DNA of 36,922 bases from Nymphaea colorata (lineage: Eukaryota > Streptophyta > Magnoliopsida > Nymphaeales > Nymphaeaceae): assembly GCF_008831285.2 (NCBI RefSeq), contig NW_022204852.1, forward strand, positions 1-36,922. The letters run 5' to 3'. Below are positions 1-11,062 of the stretch, one piece after another. The translations under genes were made by a program, and so were the position numbers. Within the stretch, counting starts at the first letter, position 1, and each line of letters begins with the position of its first letter. Under the pieces are notes generated by a model, which was not told where the DNA came from, made no database searches, and saw nothing but the letters and a program-made list of their open reading frames with translations.

Positions 1-80
1 CCCAACCCCAACCCCAACCCCAACCCCAACCCCAACCCCAACCCCAACCCCAACCCCAACCCCAACCCCAACCCCAACCC
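1..80. repeat. Left telomere, C4A2 repeats
   Basis: Uninterrupted tandem CCCCAA units begin at the first base and end at CCC before AT-rich unique DNA. The C-rich strand reads inward from the 5' end, as at a true chromosome end. C4A2 is the telomere unit of Tetrahymena and related oligohymenophorean ciliates; hypotrichs such as Oxytricha and Euplotes use C4A4. Confidence 0.98.
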
Positions 81-375
81 ATTCATTATTCATTTTATTT
101 TTACTTATGTTATTTATTTCAATAGTTTGTATTATTTTAATATTTATTCTTTTACTTTACCTTCATTTAATTTTTAACCATTATCTTATTTTTCTTATCT
201 ATAGTCTTTACTTTTTATGTAGTCCACAATACAAAATCAACATAATTAATCTCCATTAATCATTATTGCGTATTCTTGCTCTTGCATTCTTTTTCCCCTT
301 TAACTTTGTCGCCATTTTAACTTTCTTCTCTTTTTAAATATAATGCTCATTTAGAAATTAGAATATAGTTTTCCC
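81..375. other. Left subtelomeric spacer
   Basis: About 295 bp of AT-rich DNA between the telomere and the first gene. It holds long T/A runs and no supported reading frame or repeat. It presumably contains the promoter and 5' leader of the gene starting at 376; no specific element can be named. Confidence 0.6.
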
Positions 376-3300
376 ATGTAATTTCTAAAAAGATAGCCCG
401 CAAGATTACCCACCCTCATCCTCCTCGCCTTCCTTCTCAGCCAGACTTACCCCTACGAGCTAACCTTAACCAACAACGCCACCTTTCCCACCGACGCCGA
501 AACATTCTACTTCAATTCGCGACTCATCTGGTAAAGCGCATCCACCTTCTACCTGGTGCAAATCTACAACAGCTCCAACCACAACCTGCTCGCCATCGAC
601 CAGTCCAACAACAACAACGTTTCCTGCGTGGGAAACCTGCCGATCGATAACCTCAATCCGTCCACCTTCTTCCTCGCATTCACCATGAAGGCCTGCCTCG
701 CCTTCATCTACGACCTGCAGACCGAGGGCGCCAGCCAGGGCGTGCTGCTCACCGTCGAGAAGGCCAACTTCACCGCCACCCACCTCACCTCCCTCTACGC
801 TTCCTACGTCGCCGCCACCTTCGTCGGCTCCCGGTCGGCCATCCTGGCAGTCAGCACATACCACGCACTCAACGTCATCGCCAATCCCGAAAACGCAAAC
901 ATATCCACCATCAACGGGCCCGCCCTGGCCTACAGCTGGGGAACTTTCAACGATATCAACCTCATCAAGAGCATGAACTAAAACTACCTCCTGCTCTTCA
1001 GTGCAGCGAACGCAGTCTTCGAGCTGCTGCAGGTCAGTAATCAACTGGTAGACTCGAGCGGGCTCACCATCATTCCCCAAAGCATCACCAATGTCTCTTC
1101 GGCTTGCTTCGTCCGGGAGGATTCCGTAGCAGTCCACCAGGGTCCCTTCATTTCCTTTTACTCGCTTCCCAATTTCCAGCTCATCGGATCTGCAAATATC
1201 AGTCTCTCCGAGAGCAGCTAATGCTACCTGGATACCATAACTGGCGAGCTGATCTTCGTCTATGAGTAGAACGACCAGACTATTTTCTGGTCTTACAACA
1301 TGAGCAACGCGGAGGATGTAAATGCCACGGTCGTGGAGGCTACCGACCAGGTCTTCCTTTCCGATTCGAAGATATACGTGGTGAGTCTTGCAGCCAACTC
1401 CACAGCAGTCAGTTACTCCTTCTTCGACTACCAGTCCTGCCACAGAGCCTACTACTACGATCCCGCGTCGTTCATTTGCTACCAGTGCCCATCAGGCTGC
1501 AGCAGCTGCAATTCGTCCCAATTCTGCTACAGCGACTGTCTGGGCGGAAATTACTTCATCGATGATTACTGTTGCGGGAATAGCCAATACTACTTGGTGG
1601 TTTCGTCGCTGAAGCACTGCTTCAATTGCCCAACTGGATGCTACAACTGCACTTCTTCCCAGTTTTGCATGACCTGCCTCGCTGGAAACTACTTCATCGA
1701 TGACTATTGCTGTGGGAATAGCCAATACTACCTGGTCTCCAATGCCACCAAGCACTGCTACAATTGCCCGACTGGATGCTACAACTGCACATCCTCCCAG
1801 TTTTGCCTCACCTGCAGGGCCAAAAACTTCTTCATCGATGATTATTGTTGCGGAGTTAGCCAGTACTACCTCAACGTAAACTCCACTAAGAGCTGCAAGA
1901 ACTGTCCTTCGGGATGCTACAACTGCAGTTCCTCCCAGTTTTGCCACTCCTGCACAACTGGCAACAACCTCATCAGCAACTACTGCTGCGGACTCACCAG
2001 ATACTTTGCAATGGTGAATGGAAGCAAGGCTTGCCTCGCTTGTCCTTCCGGATGCTACAACTGCAGCAATTCCTCATACTGCTACGCCTGCTCGGCTGGG
2101 AAGATACTAACCAATAACTTTTGCTGCACTGGCAGCCAGTTCGTGCAGGTGATTGGAGGGGTGAAATCGTGCGGATCCTGTCCCTCCGGATGCACATCCT
2201 GCAGTGGGGCCACTCTCTGCCTCGCCTGCAGTCCCGCCTGGATGATGGGAACCGACAACCTCTGCTACAACTCCACCGAGGGCATGCCCACCGGCGAGGA
2301 GGGCAATCCCACCACCATCGCCGGCAAGGCCATGACCGAAAACGGCTTCCTCTCCTTCTTCAACTCGCTCCCCTCGCTGAGAGGCATCCTCAAGCCGGTC
2401 TTCGGCAGCTTCGTCTGGTTCGACGAGCTTTACCTGTTCCAGTTCCACTAGCGCGACTACGGCATGAACATGCAGATTCTGTTCGGGCAGATCCAAACAA
2501 TCCAGAAGCAGAAATGGGAGGGAGCCAACTGGCTGCTGACTTAGCGCCTGCTCTCCATCTTCTCGACCAACGTCCACAACGCCACCACTGCTATCGACCA
2601 CAAGGCCAACTACAGCTCCCTTTACTGGATGAACCGGCAGCACAATGGGTAGGGATTGCTCGTCAATACTCTCAGTTACTTCCTCACCATCGTCCTGCTG
2701 ACCTTGGTGCTTTACCTGCTGATCAAGCTGGTCTTCTACTTGCTCTTCAAGCAGCGGTGGTCGATGTTCTTCAGAAGCTACTCCTTCTGGCCCTACCTCC
2801 TCGTCCTCCTCATGGAGGGGAACTTGCTGCAGCTGGTCTTCTTCGCCTGCGGAGACTTCAGACTGGCCTTTTCGCTCTTCTTTTCCGAGAAGATGATGAG
2901 CGTCTTCAGCTGGAGCTGCTTTTTCCTGCTGCTGGTCTTCTCCACCGCCCTCTTCCCCCTCCTCTTCGCCACCTACCACCACAGGACAAGGTACTTTAGC
3001 ACCAACCTCCACGTCCCCTTCAAAAGCATTGCAGTCGCCTACCTCGCCATATAGCTTGGCTTCAAACATCTTGTGCAGGGCATGATCCACTACTTCTTCA
3101 AGGATGGCCCTTACTACCAGGTCCAGTTCTCCTTGCTGATTACGACCTAGGTGATGCTGATCGCTTGCTACCTGTTCTTTATTTGGCGGGGGTGCTTCAG
3201 CTACAAGTTCAAGATCTGGCTATCCATCCTGCAATCGCTGAGCAAGATAGTCCTGCTCTTCTTCCTCTTCCTGAGGATGGAGTACCTGGAGGTGAGCCAG

Positions 3301-3666
3301 CTCAACTACAAGACCAACAAGATCCTCGGCTACATCACCACCTTCTACATGGCCATCATCTACGCTAATTTGGCCATCAGCTGCCTCATCCTCCTCAGGG
3401 AAGTCGTCGCCTCCGTCATGAAGAGGCTCAAGAAGGACGAAGAGGAACGGCTGAAGCAAATTGCAGCTGAGAAATAAAAATAGGAGATTAAAGTATAGCA
3501 TGAGAAGCTGAGAGAAGCGCAGGAGGCCTATGCTAAGGTGAAGACTCACAAGACCACCACTACCAACGATCGGTCGATTTTCTTCAGGAAGTAGAATAAG
3601 CCGACAGTGGTGGATGGGAACCTGATGAAAGTGGTGAGGATAAAGAGGGGACACGAAATCTAATGA
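376..3666 (+). CDS. Cys-rich repeat multi-spanning membrane protein
   Basis: One 1096-codon frame with TAA/TAG read as Glu, ending at TGA after an in-frame TAA. The start is ATG followed by TAA. Residues 1 to about 24 form a signal peptide (KR near the start, then a Leu/Ile/Ala-rich core ending SQTYPYE). Residues about 25-365 are an Asn-rich extracellular region with many N-x-S/T sites. Residues about 368-620 hold six cysteine repeats with the pattern CxxCPxGCxxCxxSxxCxxC, comparable to furin-like/growth-factor-receptor Cys-rich repeats of ciliate surface proteins. From about residue 760 there are at least six hydrophobic segments (about 764-790, 804-825, 846-868, 916-937, 950-968, 986-1008), then a charged Lys/Glu-rich cytoplasmic tail. 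The architecture suggests a surface receptor or adhesion-type protein; ligand and function are unknown. No intron is needed. Confidence 0.85.
1477..2233 (+). repeat. Six-unit Cys-repeat array inside the first gene
   Basis: Six in-frame copies. The first-to-second spacing is 141 bp and all others are exactly 138 bp (46 codons), measured between equivalent Cys codons at 1477, 1618, 1756, 1894, 2032 and 2170. Copies 2 to 4 are most alike, including a shared NYFIDDYCCG-type segment. This points to recent internal duplication. Confidence 0.9.
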
Positions 3667-3762
3667 TTATTTATTTTAAGCGTTGTTTGAATTATCCAAG
3701 AAAATGATAGATGGATGGATGGTGGCATTTATATTATTTATCAATCACTTATGTGATTAATT

Positions 3763-3954
3763 TCACTTCTTAATCCATTCCTCCATGACCTTCACTTCCA
3801 GTTCGTTGCTTCCCTTCGACTGCATGTATCGTTCCACCTTGTCAGAGATCTGTATGGTCCGCTTCACCGGCTGCGGCCCCCACGGCTCGTCATTGGCTGG
3901 CAGCTTCATCGGATTCTTCCCTCCCTTTCTCTGGTCCTTCTTCGGATCGTTCAT
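3763..3954 (-). CDS. Small Lys-rich hypothetical protein
   Basis: A 63-residue frame from ATG to TGA without internal TAR codons. The N-terminus is strongly basic (KKDQRKGGKNPMK), the middle has a Pro/Trp segment (NDEPWGPQPVKR), and the C-terminal half is predicted helical and ends in EEWIKK. No family is recognised. It lies tail-to-tail with the preceding membrane-protein gene (96 bp apart) and head-to-head with the next gene. The upstream frame is open through AT-rich DNA, so a slightly earlier start cannot be excluded, but coding-like composition begins at this ATG. A small structural protein is possible but is only inference. Confidence 0.6.
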   Translation of the reverse strand: MNDPKKDQRKGGKNPMKLPANDEPWGPQPVKRTIQISDKVERYMQSKGSNELEVKVMEEWIKK

Positions 3955-4278
3955 CTATTATTCGCTTTTTTATTATTGCGAAACAAAAAGGGAAATATCG
4001 AGAGGAGGAGCAGGAGCGAGAAGATTAGAAGCTAACGATATGGATTGGGATGGAATAAAGCATTTGAGTAGGTGGTGAGATTGGAGATGGTTTCGAATCA
4101 ATTGCTTGAATTATAAGACACAGGCCGAAGGGTGGTTGTGGATTTTTCCCAAATTATCAATTACTAATTACTTCTATGGATGATCCCCAATTTGAAATTC
4201 GAATTCTAAGATAAATCTAGACTCCAATTGCTTCTTTATAACCTTTTTTGATCATATATTTAAAAAGTAGCTGGTTCC
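3955..4278. other. Divergent intergenic region
   Basis: About 324 bp of AT-rich DNA between two genes transcribed away from each other. It presumably holds both promoters. No convincing reading frame, repeat or RNA was seen. Confidence 0.5.
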
Positions 4279-4613
4279 ATGCAGGCCTCCCTCCAACTGC
4301 CCCTCGAGCACTCCGCCGAGCTGGAGATGAAGAACGAGGATACCCTCCCCTCCAAATCTTCCATCTCCATCAGCAAGGCCCGGATCAGAACCGCCTTCGA
4401 TCATTCCTCTGACCTCCTCACCACCCAACTCCACATCTTCAACCAAGAACTTGCCCAGCTCAAGTAGAATTACCATTATCCAGCTCCCAATTGCTCGCAC
4501 TCAAAGCCGACAAACATCGAAGATAGGAGAGCGGAGTGGAGCAGTAACGGAGATGCCCGAGGGGCGGCGCAAGGATATTCGAACCAATCATCCTCAAGGC
4601 TTACGATGAATGA
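4279..4613 (+). CDS. Small coiled-coil protein, one 20-nt intron
   Basis: Two exons, 4279-4463 and 4484-4613, encode 104 residues. Splicing the 20-nt GT...AG segment joins a helical stretch (HIFNQELAQL) to NSQLLALKADKHRR and leads to an in-frame TGA after a plausible C-terminus. Without splicing the frame stays open for a while but gives low-complexity sequence, so the spliced model is preferred on composition. Residues about 40-85 look like a short coiled coil; the N-terminus is Ser/Lys-rich. No family is recognised. Confidence 0.6.
4464..4483 (+). other. 20-nt spliceosomal intron
   Basis: The sequence gtagaattaccattatccag has GT...AG ends. Its length is not a multiple of three, and removal restores the better downstream frame. 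It matches the length of the other introns on this chromosome. Confidence 0.65.
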
Positions 4614-4835
4614 AGCTGTGCTTTTTTGATATTTTTATGATATATCCCCAACAAAACATTCCTCAAAATTCCCAAACAGGCAATTTAAATTAGTATTATA
4701 ATCAAATAATAAGGAAATACGCCCACGGACTGCTTGAACAACCGCCGCCCTCCCAAACCACTCCACCCACACTCTCCAAGGCATCAGTATTTACGATGAA
4801 GAAAATAAACGATCAACGATCCGAAATTGCTTCCC

Positions 4836-5585
4836 TCACTGTTAGTCACCGTTTCTGCTGAATAAAAACTTGAGGATTTCCCGTTTTCTCCAGAAGTGCT
4901 CGGGCAGGGTGGATTTGTAGATCTTGGCGCTGGTCAGCAGGGTGAGGTTGACGTTTTCCCTGAGGAAGCTGAAGATGAGGGCCCTCAGCAAAGTCCGAAT
5001 TTAAGAAATTTGAATCCTGGTTGATTTTGCCTTCAGGAAGGCCCTTTCAAGCAGACAATCACCACTGGCATCGATCAGCTTCTTCAGGAATTTTCTATTC
5101 ATGTACTTCTTGTTGGCCTGCTTGACCCTGTTCATGATGGAATAGAAGGCATTGGTCTTCTATTAGTCCTTGTTGAAGAAGGAGAGGACGGAGTTTCGGG
5201 ATTTGTTGGTGTAGAGGTGTGAAAAGACTTGGTTGATGATGTTTGATTCTGTGTTTTTCTTCTTGTAGACGACGCCCTGGGAGGCGGGGGGACGCAGTTT
5301 GAATTCGTCGTCCTATGGCTTTGCCTGTGAATTTCTTCCTTTTTTTTAGAACCTAGCTGGACACCTAGCCGGTGAGGATTCCTTGATCTCTTCTGTCTCG
5401 TGCTAGGCTGTTTCCACCTGGCATTGAATTGATGAAATTTCCTTAGAATTTTCCACCATAAGCGAATTCGGAGGCTGCTGGTGGAAAAGTATAATAGGGC
5501 AGTTGGGGGACGGGGTGAAGAAGAAGGGATAGCACGCTTGGGTCGGGGCGAAGGAGTTGGGAGCGAAATATACGTAATTTTGCAT
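4836..5585 (-). CDS. Hypothetical basic protein
   Basis: A 249-residue frame with Glu read at TAA/TAG and a TGA stop. The N-terminal about 60 residues are Pro/Phe/Tyr-rich and probably disordered (FAPNSFAPTQACYPFFF). Next comes an acidic Ser/Glu linker containing several TAR codons. Residues about 110-245 are basic and helical, with motifs such as FSHLYTNKSRN, VKQANKKYMNRKFLKKL and EHFWRKREILKFLF. The basic helical half could bind nucleic acid or another protein, but no domain is recognised. The gene converges with the preceding plus-strand gene and has no intron. Confidence 0.7.
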
Positions 5586-6007
5586 GAATTCTTTTGGAAA
5601 TTAAGATTATAATACACATAATCAGTAAAACGCATTTCAGGGAAAATCAGCGTTTTGGCGAAGAGGGAAAGATTTTTGATGTCCGCACGCCAATCACAGG
5701 CATGCTTTTCGTGCAATTTTGATAAATCGAACACCTTATCCCTTTATGCGTGCAAGATGAGACTCTTTTCTTCTTTCTTTCAGATTTTTCATGCCAATTA
5801 TTTGCTGTCTCGAAAGTGCTATCAGCCGCATCAATATGAAGAAACCAATGAGTTTGCACCGTCACTCAGCGAAACGGTAACTTTGAATGCGAATTTCGGC
5901 AATTTTTAATATTTTTGTTTGGAAACGCACATAATTGCTTATACATTCTTCGATAAATCAATAAGACCTTATGCATCTTCGCCCCTCTCTCTAAAGTAAA
6001 CAAGAAA
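5586..6007. other. Intergenic region, no supported gene
   Basis: About 420 bp upstream of the minus-strand gene at 4836-5585. Short frames on both strands lack coding-like composition or recognisable features; with TGA as the only stop such frames are expected by chance. Probably a divergent promoter region. Confidence 0.4.
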
Positions 6008-6262
6008 ATGAAGCTCAATCCGTCCGAATCTCATCTTTTCCACTCTTCAAACCGAAACCATTATCTTTCTGCCAGAAAAAAATAAATAAGTATCAGCGTT
6101 TCAGATATTTTTCAGCCAGGATCGCCTCATTCGGCGAAATCAATCACCAGTCTTCGCCTATTTGATGACGACAAAGAAAAAGAAGTTAGTTCGAAAAAAT
6201 AGAAGTAGAAATATTTGGACTATAAAGAGCTCCCAATAGTTAAACCATAACGATAGATTTGA
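6008..6262 (+). CDS. Possible small charged protein
   Basis: An 84-residue ATG-to-TGA frame containing several TAR codons. After a His/Asn-rich start, the sequence is Ser-rich (QPGSPHSAKSITSLRLFDDD) and then strongly charged (KEKEVSSKKEKEKYLDYKELP). The composition is protein-like, and the preceding bases are AT-rich as at other starts here. However, an 84-codon frame is not significant by length in a one-stop code. No family is recognised. Confidence 0.35.
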
Positions 6263-6806
6263 AATCCAGCGTGTCTTATAGTCCGTAGCCTCCATTTACA
6301 ATTTTGATTTTGAATTAATTTATTTTCTATTTAATCTTCTTTCCCACAAATAGATGAATAAACATATACATTTGCTTATTTTGCTTAGCAAATAAGGGAC
6401 TAGTCCAGGAGAGAAGTTTTACTATGTCTGGATGTCGTTATTTGGTGAGATTAATTATTATTCTCTCTGAAGGCTAGGCAAGGAATGGATGCGTCACTAA
6501 GATGAACATTGCAGACATATAGATAGATCCCTCAGGTAAGGTGGAATTCAGCATATGCGAATATATGTTCATTGCGCTAAGGAAACCAAGACGCTTGGAT
6601 GCGTTGATGATGGAAAATACAAAAAATGATATGATTTAAGGTAGTCATTAACCAGGGCCCAAGCATCGATCCAAATCCCAAAAGGCATCTATTTTTGGAG
6701 TTCTAACAGATGTTCCTTTTCAAAGTTGTAAAAAAGGTTCCTGCCTTAATTTATTTGAGATCCTGGTGGGAATTATAAGTTGTTATGATTGAATTAAGCA
6801 CAAAAA
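6263..6806. other. Long AT-rich spacer, no supported gene
   Basis: About 540 bp between a possible small gene and the end of the next minus-strand gene. It is AT-rich with no convincing frame, repeat or structured RNA seen on either strand. It is one of the longest gene-free stretches on the chromosome. Confidence 0.45.
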
Positions 6807-8519
6807 TCACTGTTCCTCGGCACAGTAGTTCTCCACCGCCTCGAACAGCTCCTCCATCTTGTCCACAAAGGCCTTTACGGTCAGCAACTTCTTGGCGAAA
6901 TCAGCCACCCGCCTCCTCTCCAACCGCCCCTCCCTCTCGCTCTCCTCGATCCCTCTCAGCTCCTTCTGCAACGCCTAGATCTCCTCAAAGTCCCTCCCCT
7001 TAGCCACCAGAACTTTCTCCTTAACTAGCTGCATTTCCTAAAACCAGCGGTATTTGTCCATCCTGTGAACTGTGTTGAGCATGCGGATGGATTTGATAAG
7101 GATGAGCTCGGCGGTGGCGTCGCGGGTGGGACTGGACTAGGAGTGGAAATAGCTCATCAGCTTCTTGGTCTGCCTGCCGATCTACTCCAGAAGCTTCTCG
7201 TATAAGGCGTCAGGAATGGTCTACTAGGGGGGTGGAGAGGTCAGCCAGAAGCAACGATCGTATGCGATTCCGATCCTGCTGCAGCTCAGTCCTTCGGATC
7301 TGCTATTCCAATCCACACTCTCCCGCACCTCTCCCTATACTTTCCCCTAAGGCCCCCTCTCCATCTCCGGCCTGAGGATGGCTCGTGACTTCTTCTCCTG
7401 GAAGTTGGTAAGCAGAAGATACAAGACTTCATGCACTTCCAGGTTGTGTCCTTCTCTGGTCATGGCTCTCATGAGATACTGTTCGTAATACCTGACGATG
7501 CAAGCATCCCCATTGGCTAGCACATTCAAAAACCTTCTCAGTTGTTCCCCAGTCACGAAGCTAATATCGTCTGCCCTGCTCTACCTGCCGAGGATCTCGG
7601 TGAAGATGTTGCGAGAGTAGAGGTAGAAGATGAGGTCGTCCTGGTTGTAGTCCTGGGAGAGGAATTTTTCGAAGATGAAGAACATCCTCAGCTTCATGCG
7701 CAAGTAAGGCGAGGGAACCGAAGTCAAAGAGCATTCGTATTCGGCCTTGTCGGTGTAGTAGTAAAGCGAGTATAGCAAGTTGATGAAATTTTCCTTACAA
7801 AGCTTCTCCGTCTTGTACCGATGCATCAAGTAATGCTTCAATTCGTTCTTTATTGATATCTTTTAGAGGGATTGCATTTTCTTACAGGGTGATTCGCTGT
7901 CCCTAATCTACACCTGCATTAGATACTCATAAATTCTTTCTGTGGTCTTGATGAGCTTGCTCTAGCGCCAAAGGACTAATTTTTCTAGATTGATTGCCTC
8001 TGTTTCTGATTACTTGCCTTCATCCTCGGATTGCGTGGCGAAGGTTATTACTTTTGGACTTTTCGGCTTGAACTCGTGAGTGATGTTGGGATAGAGGCTC
8101 AAGGCCCTTCTGATGCGCTGCAGGATCGAGTAGTTTATCTTGTGTCTGCCCTATACGCGCTTCCCACCTGAGAGAAATCTCTACAAAGAGAGGGAATTTT
8201 ACTTGTTGTCCATATTGGCCTTGGTCTTGGAGTTGTTCGGAAGGTTTCTGGATCGATTGTGAGGAAGATTGCACTTGGTCGATAGTGAGCTGCTTTACTG
8301 GTGCGAGGGTGAGCGGTTTTGATGCTTGATGGTGACTGTGAGCGCGTCCTTGCCTCTTCTTCCCTAAGGAGTGATGGTGTGGCTATTGCCATCGTTCCTT
8401 CTGGCTGATTTCGGATTGAAGTGGGAGGGGTCCTTGGCGGGTAGGGGCTCGGGAGTGTTCTGCTTGACCTTCAGCAACCGACTGCGATTCCAGCGAGAAA
8501 ATTAGGAAAGGGAATTCAT
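6807..8519 (-). CDS. Hypothetical helical protein, 570 aa
   Basis: A single 571-codon frame from ATG to TGA with many in-frame TAR codons. The N-terminal about 150 residues are basic and Ser/Asn-rich, likely disordered. Residues about 150-420 are helical, with aromatic-rich stretches such as LLYSLYYYTDKAEYE and MKLRMFFIFEKFL. The C-terminal about 130 residues are a charged coiled coil (LQKELRGIEESEREGRLERRR) ending CAEEQ. No family is recognised; a cytoskeletal or scaffold role is only inference. The region upstream of 8519 is shared with the divergent gene at 8840. No frame break is present, so no intron is required. Confidence 0.75.
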
Positions 8520-8839
8520 TATAACTGATATATCGATAGAATATAATTTATTGGTTCGACGATTACAATCGCAAAAATGAACGCAAATCATCATCAATCC
8601 ATTCTTTTCAAATTTTGAGAAGGGATCCAAAAGGAGATGTTATGGTTATCGAAAAGGAATTGCCAAACGAATTATCAGTTCTGCATTAGATTTTGATGAT
8701 TATCTAGGGGATAAAACTATCCCACTCTGATTACATCATCATAAATGATCACGCTTGCCTCATCGGCATTAATTAGTTACGGGGTATTGAATTTAATGGA
8801 GAAATTTGATTTTCGTTTCCCATAATTAAGTTATTCTGC
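8520..8839. other. Divergent intergenic region
   Basis: About 320 bp of AT-rich DNA between start codons of two divergently transcribed genes, with poly-A/T tracts. It likely carries both promoters. No gene or named regulatory element is visible. Confidence 0.5.
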
Positions 8840-9280
8840 ATGAAAATTCATCAAAAAGTAGGCTCTCTGCTTCGCAGAAACGTCCCCTTCTTCTGCCTCG
8901 CCTACGACTGGCACTCGAAGGACCTGCAAGTTATCAGCGATATGGAAGAGTACATCGCATAGATCACCAGACTGCGGGACGAGGGGATGTGCAAGCGCTG
9001 CTAGCGTCATCTGGTGGACGGTATGACCATCTGCGAGACTAAGTACGACGTCAGCTTGGTCTCCTTCGGGGACGTAAGAGCCAACAGATGCGTTTTCGGG
9101 TAAAACCCCATCGGAAAGGAATTTGGAGTCTGCATGTTTGATTATGTCTTCATGTTCCTCACGAGAAAGGAAAAGAAGAATGGCACAGAGAAACAGCAAG
9201 GCGGCAAGTAGGGGAAGAAGGCAAGAGCGAAAGAGGGGGCTAGTATGAAAGAGGACAAAGAGAGGGAAGACGGAGTTTGA
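8840..9280 (+). CDS. Small Cys-containing protein with Lys-rich tail
   Basis: A 146-residue frame. Residues 1-45 include an aromatic segment (NVPFFCLAYDWHSKD). Around residues 55-70 is CKRCERHLVDGMTIC, a C-x2-C plus distal Cys arrangement that might bind a metal; only three Cys are close together, so a zinc site is uncertain. The last about 40 residues are a Lys/Glu/Gly-rich tail. Four TAR codons are in frame. No family is recognised. It converges with the minus-strand gene ending at 9322, about 41 bp away. Confidence 0.7.
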
Positions 9281-9321
9281 TTTTTTATATTGCATTTATG
9301 AGAATTCTGGTATGATTATAA

Positions 9322-10431
9322 TCAGAGGTTTGCGAGGGAATTCAATTTGAACATTTCGGGCTTGCGCTGGTAGAGGTTGTACAAGTTGTAGGGCATCGGT
9401 CTTGGGATGCTCATTCTTTTTTAGAGCTTGGGAAGCGAGTTTGATTGACGCTCGGGCGAGCCTTCCTTCGATCGTTTCGATTTGCTTGGACTGATGCCGA
9501 TAAACTTGACGCCCTATGGACTTTTCTTCTTGCTGGGACTAGAATGCTTGGAGATAAGCTATTGTATTTTTCTCTATTTTGATTGCTTTTACTGTCTCCA
9601 CTCAGTGGGGGGATTTCTGGCTTGAAACTTCTACAAGGCTTTGCTTTGCAGGAATTCAATCGTTTCCGTGATTTTGATGTTGTTGAGCGTTGCTCGCAAT
9701 TAGCTATCTTTCTTGGCGGCAATAGGCTCCAACTTGGTGATGGTTGCTCTCATTTTTTATGATTTTTTAAACCGATTCTCCAACCTCTATTTTCGCTATT
9801 GCAGGATTTGCGTGATGTCTTTCCTTTGCTCTATGATTGGGGACTATATAATGTTGCTTGTTGGCTATGGTACGACAATTTCCTCTTTTTGTTTGGTGGT
9901 TTAAACGGGAGGATTATTTGCATTCCTCTATTGTGATAATTAAATATTAAGCACCTCCTATCGATTGTGATGCATTTATAGCTATATTTCGTGCTATTTT
10001 TCAACTTCCTCCCTCTATTAAACATCACCCTTTGGATCCTATTCCTATTGCTCACTTTATTGATCCTCCAGCATTACCCTTTACTCTCCCTTGCCACCTC
10101 TCTCAACGATGATCGGCTCGAGTATATTTTTTCTCAGCTCCTTTTCCTCCTATCTCGAATCCTCTACGTTGCTTTCACCGATCTGTATTGGCTGTTCCTC
10201 GCGCTCCTCGTAGGATTGCGTATCATTGTGGTGTGAGGAAATGATGGAAATGGGCAAAGTTACTTCTTAATGCAGGATCTCACCCTCATCTTCCACTTTG
10301 CTACTCTCGGGAGTGTACGCAATGATTGATCTTTTCATTTCCTCATGCATGGGGTCTGTTATCCTGAAGGATTCTATGAATTATTCCAAATATTTTTCCG
10401 CCTGCTCGCCCCTGCTTTATTATAAATCCAT
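9322..10431 (-). CDS. Glu-rich coiled/disordered protein, very TAR-rich
   Basis: A 369-residue frame starting MDLEESRGEQ, with about 30 TAA/TAG codons, roughly 8 percent of all codons. A standard-code reading would see only fragments. Residues 1-60 are acidic and helical. Residues about 70-215 are extremely Glu-rich. Residues about 215-300 are a basic/Glu helical region (ILQERKERLENRFKKS). The C-terminus is Ser/Lys-rich and ends with an aromatic tail (MPYNLYNLYQRKPEMFKL). No family is recognised. A shorter product from an internal ATG at 9753 is possible, but the upstream frame stays coding-like back to 10431. The next minus-strand gene ends only about 40 bp upstream. Confidence 0.75.
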
Positions 10432-10471
10432 GCTTTATAATCCATGTGCAGATTAAACAGAATATTATGAA

Positions 10472-10873
10472 TCAGAGGCGATAGGTAAGGACAGAATTCC
10501 CCTTTCCCTTTGCCAAAAATTATCGAATTTCCTGCCGTTGCGGTCTCTCAGCAATCATGTTCTTGTTCAGAAGGGCCTCGTACTTTTATCTTTGCTTCTC
10601 GAAGAGCTCCTTATACATTTTCTCTTCGTAATCTGCCCCCTCCTGCTTCCTAAAAGTGATGGGTTATATCTTCTGCGGCTACAGGGTCCGATCCTGGTCG
10701 ATGGTCTGAAAATTGGGGAAAAGTTTTTGCATGATGCGGTTATTGGGCATGAGTTTGGGTTTCCTCTTGGAGGTTTTGATCATATTGCTTTGGAGATTGG
10801 CCACTCTCTGCCTGTTCTACTTGTCGGGGTCGATTGTCTGGCTCCTCCTGATGAACAATTTGGAATTATTCAT
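10472..10873 (-). CDS. Small basic hypothetical protein
   Basis: A 133-residue frame with TAR read as Glu and a TGA stop. The N-terminal half is basic (SKLFIRRSQTIDPDKENRQR, then KTSKRKPKLMPNNR). The C-terminal half is a charged helix (YEEKMYKELFEKQREKYEALL) followed by a Gly/Lys end. No family is recognised. It lies just upstream of, and on the same strand as, the Glu-rich gene, with a 40-bp gap, and it has its own ATG. Divergent from the single-span membrane protein gene starting at 11063. Confidence 0.7.
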
Positions 10874-11062
10874 GCGGGTTAACGTTAAAAATATCAATTA
10901 TGTATGATTAAAAATAGTATTTTTGGAATACGAGGTATCAGCTTATATAGATTTGGAAGGACATGCAAGGATTGGCAATCTGTTAATCTGATCCTTGATT
11001 GTGGTAAGTGGGATGGTTATTCTTTCTTTATATTATATTTCGAGTAACAGATCTTGTATAAG

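Noticed and set aside
1-80. CRISPR-like or satellite repeat
   Set aside because: The six-base period, position at the molecule end and complementary repeat at the other end identify it as telomere.
376-3666. Reading TAA/TAG as Gln (Tetrahymena/Paramecium code)
   Set aside because: Gln is chemically tolerable here, but aligned sites in the oxidase modules, NEMF, MORN and the kinase SPE motif face Glu, not Gln.
5655-5999. Plus-strand frame beginning near 5655
   Set aside because: Its apparent first codon is not ATG, composition is not protein-like, and the opposite strand is equally open. No support.
9713-10236. Hydrophobic frames on the plus strand resembling multi-span membrane proteins
   Set aside because: Antisense of the Glu-rich gene at 9322-10431, which is continuous from ATG to TGA once TAR is read as Glu.
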